A stretch of 64,000 bases of DNA from Zantedeschia hybrid cultivar (lineage: Eukaryota > Streptophyta > Magnoliopsida > Alismatales > Araceae). The stretch is from positions 17,562,614 through 17,626,613 of the forward strand of contig JARZZO010000008.1 in NCBI GenBank assembly GCA_030544215.1, read 5' to 3'. Shown here piece after piece: positions 60,201 to 64,000 of this stretch. The first letter of the stretch is position 1, and each line of letters begins with the position of its first letter. Made by a program: the position numbers and the translations under genes. Under the pieces are notes generated by a model. That model saw only the letters and a program-made list of their open reading frames with translations. It was not told the DNA's origin and ran no database searches.

Positions 60201-63200
60201 TTTTGTTTATTGCTGTAAAGGTTTTGTTCTAATGTTTATGCTTGAAATGTCCTACTACGCATACTTACAAATGATGTAACATGTCTAATTGTCTATCTAA
60301 TTAGATATAACAAAATTTAAATGTATCTTATGGAAGTTGTGCAGTGGTATTAGAAGTTCATTTAGATATAAGTATTTCGCTCCCCTAGAATATTAACAAG
60401 TAGCAGCGATTAACTAAAATCTCACAGACAGGATGCAAATTCCTTCCTGGAATTGGGCTTCCCCTGTGATAGGGCTCTCTCCTGCCACTGGAGCAAATAG
60501 GATGCCTCTTGGCCATGCTCCAGCTGGTTTACAGCAGTGCTGGGCATGTGGCATCGTGGGTCACCTCCGCCAGAACTGTCTCCCGAAGGAAGATGACCTA
60601 CACTCAGGTGGTCAGGGGGGCTGGGTCCTGCTGGGGGGAAGATCTCCTGCCATGGACCCAGTCATCCTGGAGGTGAAGATCCAGGACTTGGAGGCCTTCC
60701 GTCATCGAAGGGAAGCCCTGAAGTGTTGCATCAAAGGCGCTGTGGTAGACAGCAAATGCGACCCTGCCTCTGTCAGTAATTGGATGGAAAAGACCTGGGG
60801 ACCGACAGGCTGGGAACTCCATTGGATATCTGACTCCCTATTCCTCTCGGCGTGCCCGTCCGAGCATGGATGGTAGTACCGGTATTGGTACTAGTATCGT
60901 AGGGTACCGATATTGGTACGTATCGGTCGGTACCAGCCCAGTATCGGCCGATACCTGTTTTCAGGTATCGTACCGGACCAGACCGATACCGATAGGTATT
61001 GGGTAATACGTATCGGTATTGACCGATATTGCCAACCATGCGTCCGACGTAGTGGCAGTATGTAGAATCGAATCGGAACTGGGAATTGCCCGGTGTCGTT
61101 CCGATCCGGGTCGAGATCAGATCAGCTAAATCGGCCAATCCATTAAAAGGCCGATTCTGTGATCAGCCTAATTTTTTAATTTTAAAAAATCAGAAAAAAT
61201 GAAGAAAAATTCAGAGAAATTCAGGAAAATTGGAAAGAATCTAAAAAAAGTGAAAATGGCATACTAATAATCAAAATAATCAAATCTAATGGAATTACAT
61301 CAATTTGGGTTGGTAATGGTCAATTGGGGGCTAGGATTAAACATATAACTTAAATAAATAATCAGTTTTTTAATGGTACAGTAACATACAATAGAATAAC
61401 ATCAATTAATCCCTTCAATATTAGAAAATCCAATGCATATTACATTATTAGATGGATAAATGGTATAAGTTCAAGGTTTTGAGTTCATATCAGCTGGATC
61501 GGACCTGTATAAGACGATCCGGGTAGGATCGGCCTGATCCAGGCCGATTCTGGCTGATTCCAAGCCGATTCTGGGCGATTCCAAGCCGATTATGGCCTTT
61601 ATTATTATTATTTTTAAATTTTCTTTTGGGGATCGGATTTTCCCCTTGACATCGAATCACCACCCATCGATTCCGATCTAGATTGGAATCGGCCGATTCT
61701 GCGAACCATGGTAGCAGGGGAGGTGCTGAAGGTTGTGGGGGGTTCTGGCTGTCCATGGGGCTGCGCTCCGCTTTAGTCCGTGGGAGTTGCATACGGCAAC
61801 TTACCCTAATCCTAGGTGTGTGGAGGCCACCATCAAGCTCATCGGTCTCACTCTGTTGCTGATAGAGGAAGGCTTGATCAGGGCAACCGTGGGTTCCTTC
61901 ATAGACCTCGTCTCTGTCATCTCTTGGGTTCCGGATGAGGGTTCTCTCTTGGAGGCCAAGATTCAAGTCAAGGTGGCGGCCTTGAGGGAGATGCCGTTAG
62001 CGATTGTTGTGGCTTGCAGTGAGCGAGGTTGTGTAGTCCAGATCCAGTGCTGGCTGGAGGGTGGCGGTGTCGTATCTAGGGAGGGGCTAGGGTTTCCAGA
62101 GGTTAGGGGTGAATGTACCACTCATGAGTGACCCAGGTTATTTGCAAGTAGCTCCCCCTGCCCTGCTTTGGACCGGACTGGACCTTGATTCTTCTTGCTG
62201 CCTTTGTAGGGACCATGAGGTGACTCTCGATCATCTTTTCTTGGCATGTGCTTTCACCCTTGAAGTTTGGCAGATCTTAGGCCAGAAGCTGCACTGTGGT
62301 ATTCATCCGTCCAATTCTATGGACCACTTTCTAATGTCATGGGGCAGACAATGGCCTACCAAGGCGGACAGGATTATCTGGTGGCTTGTTTCACGCTACT
62401 ATTTGGGCCATTTGAATGGAGCTCAACAAGAGAATTTTCAAGAGGGAAGCTGGTACCCCGGAGAGAGTGACCTCTTTCATATGTGATAGGGTGAGGGATT
62501 GCGTTAAATTTTCCTGTAAGGGAGACTTTTTTAGCTCCTTTTTTGGTCTTTTGGGAGGTGAGAGTGGTTGGCCATTGTAGGCCTACACCTTCTTTTGTTT
62601 TTGGGACCTTCATCGTCTCTGTGTCCTTTTGTATAGGGGGTACTTTGTGTATTTTCCTTACACTTGTACAGCAAAAGATCTTTTTAACAACTTTATTTGA
62701 GCATAGTCCATATCAAATTGTGCCAAGACTGAAAGGGCACATAATGATGTTGCAAGCTTGAGATTATGCTTTTGGGGATCTAATATTTCTATTTTCTTTT
62801 CAATTGCTAGGTTTGTAGGTAAGCTTGTTGGCCGATATTATGATAGTTCAGGAAATCCTACAAAATACTTGAAAGGGATTGAAGCTAAAGCTGCACGAGG
62901 AGCTCGGCTGTTGGAAAAACAGAAAATTGAGGAAGATAAGCTTCCAAGCTGCAACTCCAAGTGGAGTGAACGAGATGGTGGGAAGGTAAGAGCTTATGCT
63001 TCTGGGTTGGTCGCACATGTAGCATTTACATATATTTTGGTCCTGTCGAAAATAGCAAGACGAGCATACATGCATGTGGTGAGATAGGATTGATGTAGCT
63101 GATCCCAAATAAACGTGATCAGGATCTGATGATAATGATGATGCTTGATGCAATTAATCCGAAAAGCATTCTTCTTTTGTCTTCTAACTAAATGATTAGA

Positions 63201-63638
63201 AGTGAATGAATTACTTCTATACTCAGGATGATTGTATATTTACCGATATGGCATCTCAATGCACCATTTTCATCTAGAGTGAGATATGAGCTTAGAAAGA
63301 AAATGATCAAGGCAAAATATTGGAATATGTGGTGTTAAAAGTGTTGTCATGCCAATTAATTCAGTACCTTTTGTCAGTTGCAGTTTCTTTGTAAACTTCA
63401 GCATCATCCCAATGTTCTGAGGCATTTGTCATCATATGTTGTTAATGGAGTTAAATGCCTTTGTTTTCAGGTGTGGTGCGATGTTGGATATCCTAGGCTA
63501 ATGCAGAGACCTTTTGAAATTACATTGACCGGAAGAATGAGCAAACGTTGTGTATGTCTCAAAGAAGAGGAGCTTGGGCGACCTGGCTTGGAGCTATACA
63601 AGGGTTGTGACTTCCTCTCTAAATCATGTGCAGTGTAA
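30206..63638 (+). CDS. MAPR4: MAPR4/neuferricin-type membrane-associated cytochrome b5-like heme-binding protein
   Basis: Eight exons join in phase with GT..AG introns: 30206-30319, 30575-30651, 30766-30837, 34067-34104, 58700-58743, 59558-59604, 62811-62985 and 63471-63638 (735 nt, 244 residues, stop TAA). Residues 7-31 form a hydrophobic N-terminal anchor. Residues 39 to about 142 are the cytochrome-b5-like MAPR domain (ALYNGTD, ILLGILGSVFDVTKG, HYGPGGGYQHFAGRDASRAF). In this family heme is held by tyrosines; Tyr76 and Tyr82 are the candidates. The C-terminal half is rich in cysteine (CNSKW, VWCDVG, RCVCL, YKGCDFLSKSC), as in animal neuferricin and the Arabidopsis MAPR4 class, to which length and sequence correspond. 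The in-frame start at 30206 immediately precedes the anchor. Intron sizes are 255, 114, 3229, 24595, 814, 3206 and 485 bp; all transposon insertions in the gene are intronic. The frame is intact. The exact plant function is not known to me. Confidence 0.93.
30838..34066 (+). other. MAPR4 intron 3
   Basis: 3.2 kb starting GTTGGT and ending TTTCAG. Around 32950-33410 there is a stretch rich in GGGAC and its complement GTCCC (e.g. cccgtccc, gggacgggccgggac), resembling a decayed inverted-repeat element, but I found no clean termini. 'Gtggtaccatccacat' at about 33746 matches the 3' end of the LINE ending near 57560, so a LINE tail may lie at about 33590-33770. Confidence 0.6.
35961..37588. mobile_element. 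PIF/Harbinger-like non-autonomous element, 1.63 kb
   Basis: The terminal inverted repeats start GGTCCCGTTTGGTATCGGGA on both strands. TAA flanks both ends, as in the Harbinger/Tourist group. GAGTCTAA also appears just outside both ends, so an 8-bp duplication with slightly asymmetric ends is the alternative. The interior is AT-rich and made of about three imperfect 300-340-bp repeats (tattagtactaatacta..., aataatatatg). No transposase frame remains. Confidence 0.75.
37716..37823 (+). other. Four tandem hairpins with a constant TGYGAYG loop
   Basis: GGTCTC-TGCGACG-GAGACC (37716-37734); CCTCAG-TGCGACG-CCGAGG (37750-37768, one mismatch); TCTCCGG-TGTGACG-CCGGAGA (37777-37797); ATCGG-TGCGATG-CCGAT (37804-37820, extending to 8 pairs with one mismatch). 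The loop is conserved and each stem differs but pairs. It sits in the last 160 bp of the possible solo LTR. Confidence 0.75.
37874..38310. other. Intron 4 sequence between two elements
   Basis: About 440 bp with no ORF or terminus I can assign. 'Gcacgcc...ggtcgtgcc...ggcacgc' words give weak local self-complementarity. Confidence 0.4.
38316..40661 (+). repeat. 5' LTR
   Basis: The proximal part is GC-rich with about ten copies of the palindrome ACCGGT between 38388 and 38990, in both CACCGGTT and AACCGGTG contexts. After the TATA box the LTR turns A-rich, with repeated phrases such as AAAATCAGTAAAA and CCAAAATACCCTC from about 39500 to 40200. Confidence 0.95.
39009..39016 (+). promoter_or_regulatory. 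TATA box of the 5' LTR
   Basis: TATAAATA in gcctataaatacccc, about 690 bp into the LTR, defines the likely U3/R boundary a few tens of bp downstream. The 3' LTR has the same box at 49312-49319. Confidence 0.75.
40666..40683 (+). other. Candidate primer binding site
   Basis: TGGCACGCCTGGTGGGAC begins 4 nt after the 5' LTR. It starts with TGG, as expected for complementarity to a tRNA CCA end. I did not identify the tRNA. Confidence 0.65.
40790..44317 (+). CDS. gag: Gag polyprotein of the Tat-like retrotransposon (no pol)
   Basis: 1175 residues. Residues about 516-650 are a retrotransposon Gag domain (KLPPDHNKCPKF, AFQWYAKL, SWEEMQKKFLDRF). Two related modules of about 83 residues (744-826 and 1089-1171) each carry KRP/KRE, DxPNYC and a C-x2-H-x4-H-x4-C cluster (Cys784, Cys1129), the segment that usually sits before protease in Tat/Ogre-like elements. 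Between them are three 40-residue repeats (858-977; SYxPATSTPE, SQLSHQ). Four 8-residue repeats with GGN/GGK lie at 175-206. The C-terminal module ends the protein, and stops follow in all frames soon after. The module duplication and missing pol make it longer than ordinary Gag. The first ATG at 40790 is assumed; the protein likely forms the RNA-packaging particle. The open frame is complete. Confidence 0.88.
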   Translation: MAARVTYGPLVVATHAQCGYLTTPTCFGDFPAVIGSPYFLGVVPAPELAPEKKKRCASRSRTCNNGNRNGRVLGVNTISISPASSSNGGRKRKVLTASLSRTGKTILVGNLHIRLDGGQPIIPKIHHIPTVPVQNRFGILLKVCQDGATFEKKKRTPKDTACREPIIIPEPVMSRVGGNATPRAGGNSMPRNGGKFMPRAGGNPSEDRNRRIKEMWVTKKEAREIRQARDTLAEQQPQQLVELEGQITSSTTWPRSLQGQKIKSAYKAQEQVWQQTSVLERLGALVRSTQKKKKTARRTEDSIRVYTCYTSNITNRQPSQPEDPNDIINLMQRVGPITRQMEHAMRLLNRGSQGAEPPQIGSSNAAGGADEDGANASDIEATPEQPQDQIQPRTIEEMRQENQQLRALLYGLIQKMEEQQRVAQAPLVNVPPPRAVPMPAVIRPQAADVNFNPDEIQEDQVVEPNAQQSHAPADGATALQKHLIEQIVEAKIAEQDDGIGTFDLYKVPFPVRHMFKKLPPDHNKCPKFIRYDGEGSAQEHIAHYMSDLGELATDEAYLLRFFSTSLTGIAFQWYAKLKPNSINSWEEMQKKFLDRFKVSERKVTITELVTLKQGRNESATDYIKRWRNLCMKCDNPPTHEDAVRLCKRGLKLEISEKLIGANVKNFDQLNNIVTEVEILYADHPTIASIGGTVPKKQNMDTEEANAIDFASAVENTGGKNNVNASTSNRRGSYATLNERRKMAYSFIREDTRELFNVCMRANLLMLPEPKRPTEVGKIDEPNYCMYHRMLGHVIEDCYICKGEIEMLIREGAVEMGKYLVDPPQPHQMPRQTFTANVVHMDVNSLGEEPTNKNIDAPPEQEAIPSYAPATSTPERSIVATLEEIQMNMSQLSHQRVSPEHEAIPSYVPATSTPEVSIMTTLEKIQMSLIQLSHQQISLEQKITPSYTPIISTLEGSIMAALEGIQVSLGQISHQQYELTQVMEGLARQWTEVMSIDRINKPFSFEEPGPKCSRPLKNKGKLIIDLNEPPEAQYREGMVLKCKGCESHGNTPEAIFAARQSSRGKQVAGAETWISFKDAESLAKRLKRPYSFPKEKTKELFELCMSRKAIILPKPKREEEIHRVDAPNYCPYHRFITHPIERCFMFKDEVEKLIQEGKINMGKYLVNPPQPHTITH
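44361..44611 (+). repeat. Direct repeat flanking the hairpin arrays, left copy
   Basis: Contains the hairpin GGGGC..GCCCC (gggg cttaaaaatgaggt gcccc) and three phrases of the form GTGAAAACCYGMAAGGGCGC. A diverged copy in the same order lies at 47179-47404. Confidence 0.7.
44612..45083 (+). other. Spacer between gag and the hairpin arrays
   Basis: Non-coding; includes CGTCGGGGGACAACGCGC and its near-inverse CCCCGACGGGG about 105 bp apart. No domain is visible. Confidence 0.5.
45084..45263 (+). repeat. 30-bp hairpin minisatellite (array 1)
   Basis: Units begin at 45084, 45114, 45144, 45174 and 45204, with a diverged one at 45234. Each carries CGGA-AGGCGTTAAAC-TCCG, a 4-bp stem closed over the loop. 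Ten-codon repeats appear in all frames because 30 is divisible by 3, so the repetitive ORFs here are a side effect. Confidence 0.9.
45300..45655 (+). repeat. Long-period repeat block (about 110 bp) carrying the same hairpin
   Basis: About three imperfect units include 'tagtcccaccggtatgccata' variants. The hairpins are AGGA-ggcattgta-TCCT (45370-45386), AGGA-ggcaatgta-TCCT (45459-45475) and AGGG-acattgta-CCCT (45592-45607). Confidence 0.75.
45661..46174 (+). repeat. About 36-bp hairpin minisatellite with covarying stems (array 2)
   Basis: Fourteen units of the form ATTCGCCTA-stem-GGCNTTNNA-stem-GAATTCAT. Perfect stems are CAGGA/TCCTG (45676, 45764, 45801, 46053), CGAGA/TCTCG (45913, 45950), CGGGA/TCCCG (46016) and CTTCGG/CCGAAG (46150). 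Others carry one G-T pair or a mismatch. Confidence 0.88.
46217..47142 (+). repeat. 42-bp hairpin minisatellite, 22 units (array 3)
   Basis: The consensus CTTATCGGTTCTC-AGGGAA-GACTCAG-TTCCCT-ACATATATTT repeats about 22 times. A second unit type, GGCTCAC-AGGGAGGCCTCAGTTCCCT, alternates with the first, regularly between 46740 and 46990. Every unit keeps the AGGGA/TCCCT or closely similar stem. Confidence 0.92.
47179..47404 (+). repeat. Direct repeat flanking the hairpin arrays, right copy
   Basis: Same order of landmarks as 44361-44611: GGGGC..GCCCC hairpin, a stretch of 'gacttaaccgatc..', then three GTGAAAACCYG phrases. Divergence is clearly greater than that between the LTRs. Confidence 0.7.
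47563..48000 (-). other. Antisense open frame before the 3' LTR (145 residues)
   Basis: An antisense frame between the repeat arrays and the 3' LTR. The part after residue 50 (..RAETETIEAGYAARVAKT..) reads like ordinary protein. Additional antisense ORFs in this position are known from Tat-lineage elements. There is no recognised domain, and an overlapping 164-residue frame (47619-48113, minus) competes, so this may be chance. Confidence 0.3.
48634..48646 (+). other. Polypurine tract before the 3' LTR
   Basis: GTGGGGGGCATT immediately precedes TGTTGAAACC; it would prime plus-strand DNA synthesis. Confidence 0.7.
48647..50963 (+). repeat. 3' LTR
   Basis: 2317 bp, about 99% like the 5' LTR. 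It lacks about 30 bp present at about 38729-38760 in the 5' copy, between two GGTGGGG words, consistent with slippage between short repeats. Confidence 0.95.
50969..52804. other. Intron 4 sequence, unassigned
   Basis: No coding frame is supported. A GC-rich patch (51860-52020) with GCAGCAGCC-type words and the T-rich run at 52028-52041 are the only features seen. Confidence 0.4.
52813..53126. mobile_element. hAT-like MITE of the CATGGTTGGCA-end family, 314 bp
   Basis: Starts CAAGGATGGCAGTCTCGG and ends ACTGCCAACCATG, imperfect inverts. TTTCAAAC flanks both ends (52805-52812, 53127-53134). The interior is saturated with GGTATCGG/CCGATACC words and is strongly self-complementary. A relative is at 60865-61040. 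Confidence 0.82.
54111..54454 (+). repeat. 5' LTR of the 3-kb element
   Basis: 344 bp, begins TAATGGGAATCC (the 3' copy has TGATGGG, so the terminal TG has mutated) and ends CCCGCATCA. TATA box TATAAATT at 54280-54287. Confidence 0.92.
54458..54469 (+). other. Primer binding site (initiator Met tRNA type)
   Basis: TGGTATCAGAGC, 3 nt after the 5' LTR. Confidence 0.9.
55370..55800 (+). repeat. Degenerate repeats of about 140 bp inside the 3-kb element
   Basis: CTCGTTTTGCGTGCCGCACT (about 55463) recurs as CTCATTTTGCGTGCCACTTT (about 55608) and CTCATTTTACATGCCACTTT (about 55741), each followed by TGCACG/TACACG and CGAGG. Between them CTCCGATTTG-type phrases also recur (about 55378, 55528, 55680). 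Confidence 0.65.
55865..56940 (+). pseudogene. Frameshifted ORF of the 3-kb element with WDxxLF repeats
   Basis: The first frame (55865-56281) and the second (56191-56940) appear to be one gene broken by a frameshift in about 56195-56260, since each turns into low-quality sequence where the other becomes protein-like. The second frame carries three repeats of the pattern W-D-x2-L-F-x3-G-L-x2-I-x2-D-x-F, spaced 33-36 residues apart, beginning near 56318, 56408 and 56507. The last 41 codons run into the 3' LTR. I recognise no family; nucleic-acid binding or a leftover Gag are only guesses. Confidence 0.45.
56816..57156 (+). repeat. 3' LTR of the 3-kb element
   Basis: 341 bp, TGATGGGAATCC to CCCGCATCA, followed by ACTCT. 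It differs from the 5' copy by a few substitutions and a 3-bp gap. Confidence 0.92.
57561..58699. other. Intron 4, last part
   Basis: AT-rich, no element termini. 'Aagcaattcaagtaaaatgcttgaattgctta' (57710-57742) is a local inverted repeat. The acceptor is TTTCTGAACAG at 58699. Confidence 0.5.
58749..59155 (+). repeat. Tandem duplication of about 212 bp in intron 5
   Basis: GAATCCTCGCTAAC (58749) and GAATCCTTGCTAGC (58961) begin two copies sharing the CAATACTTTTAGCAAGG and CTAGCTGAATTTGAAC blocks. The first copy carries an AC microsatellite. Both include pyrimidine-rich CTTTTCTTC followed by CAGATAG or CACATAG. Confidence 0.85.
60865..61040. mobile_element. hAT-like MITE of the CATGGTTGGCA-end family, 176 bp
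   Basis: Starts CATGGATGGTAGTACCGG and ends GATATTGCCAACCATG. CGTCCGAG (60857-60864) and CGTCCGAC (61041-61048) are an 8-bp target duplication with one mismatch. The interior is TACCGATA/TATCGGTA-rich, as in 52813-53126. It interrupts the LINE. Confidence 0.78.
61059..61710. mobile_element. Probable inverted-repeat element of about 650 bp
   Basis: Starts TATGTAGAATCGAATCGG and ends GGCCGATTCTGCGAACCATG, imperfectly inverted, with GATTCCAAGCCGATTCTGGG-like repeats near the right end. GTGGCAG and GTAGCAG flank it. No ORF. The boundary and target duplication are less certain than for its neighbour. Confidence 0.4.
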
Positions 63639-63950
63639 CATTAAACCTTATTCCTGCATGTTGTAGAGTTTTGTTGCAGTTTGAGTTGTACCTCTAAAAT
63701 TATTTTCCACAGAAGAACCATACAACAGTGCTGGTGATTCCTGCCTCATGTTTATGGGAACGAATCGGGATGGCCAGCTGCAGCCAACATGTGGTGTCGC
63801 TTTTGTATGTGTTAAGAGTTCAACGTTCAAGATGCTTGAAACCCACAAGTAGAGAGAGAGATGGTATGTTGGGGGCTTAGGGCGTGTTTTGGACGAAAGA
63901 AGTCTGGAGAATAAAGATTCAGAAGATCTCTTCTCGACATAAAGGACCCC
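63639..63950 (+). terminator. MAPR4 3' untranslated region with a candidate poly-A signal
   Basis: Follows the TAA stop. AATAAA at 63910-63915 is the best plant-type near-upstream element. The open frames here show no family resemblance. Confidence 0.5.
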
Positions 63951-64000
63951 AGGAACCATGGCGTCTGGCTACCTCAACAGCAGGCCAGCAACATCATTAT

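Larger units (their letters stand above)
60425..62700 (+). mobile_element. LINE fragment, same family as the one at 53525-57560
   Basis: The first part (60433-60864) encodes a CCHC zinc knuckle, CWACGIVGHLRQNC (60538-60579), then ORF1-like sequence. After two inserted elements (60865-61040, and about 61059-61710) decayed ORF1 frames continue. ORF2 resumes near 62105 with CLCRDHEVTLDHLFLAC and SWGRQWPTKADRIIWWL, which align with the other fragment. Most of ORF2, including reverse transcriptase, is missing, so it is internally deleted. It lies in intron 6 of MAPR4 in sense orientation. Confidence 0.75.

Noticed and set aside
63648..63959. Additional MAPR4 coding exon after 63712 or an antisense gene
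   Set aside because: The conserved C-terminus (GCDFLSKSC..) ends at the TAA at 63636-63638, and frames beyond show no family similarity.

Overview
The window looks like nuclear DNA of a flowering plant. It holds two split genes with plant-type exon layouts and a dense load of plant-style transposons: Ty3/Gypsy Tat-like and TRIM LTR elements, L1-type LINEs, and hAT-, Mutator- and PIF/Harbinger-like MITEs. I cannot name the species. All exon boundaries were read by hand from splice sites and protein-family knowledge, without alignment software.

Layout. (1) 105-2357, minus strand: the first four coding exons of CTP synthase; the rest lies beyond the left edge. (2) 2358-30205: about 28 kb of AT-rich intergenic DNA with no gene I can support. 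It holds a 177-bp Mutator-like MITE (14920-15096), a tandem TRIM concatemer inserted as one unit (17059-18674), a perfect 14-bp hairpin (19928-19959), a 357-bp hAT-like MITE (24425-24781), several copies of a foldback MITE family, and about 0.9 kb of degenerate ATCGATT minisatellite. (3) 30206-63638, plus strand: one complete gene in 8 exons, a MAPR4/neuferricin-type membrane-anchored cytochrome-b5-like protein of 244 residues. Its 245-codon frame (stop included) is spread over 33.4 kb because intron 4 is about 24.6 kb long.

Intron 4 is a transposon graveyard with some young arrivals. It contains a possible solo LTR split by a PIF/Harbinger-like element, and a 12.6-kb LTR retrotransposon (38316-50963) with near-identical 2.3-kb LTRs and a GCCTC target duplication. 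That element encodes only a long Gag, with no pol. Farther on is a 3.0-kb LTR element (54111-57156, target duplication ACTCT) nested inside a LINE 3' fragment. Intron 6 holds a second copy of the same LINE family, interrupted by small inverted-repeat elements.

The most unusual signal is inside the 12.6-kb retrotransposon, between gag and the 3' LTR. About 2 kb (45084-47142) is built from some 45 short repeat units, most able to fold into a small hairpin. Stem sequences differ between units, but both arms change together (CAGGA/TCCTG, CGAGA/TCTCG, CGGGA/TCCCG, CGGA/TCCG, AGGG/CCCT), while the loop keeps a GGC-NTT-NNA pattern. A separate set of four hairpins with a constant TGYGAYG loop and different stems lies at 37716-37823. 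These look like structure-constrained nucleic-acid elements rather than coding sequence.
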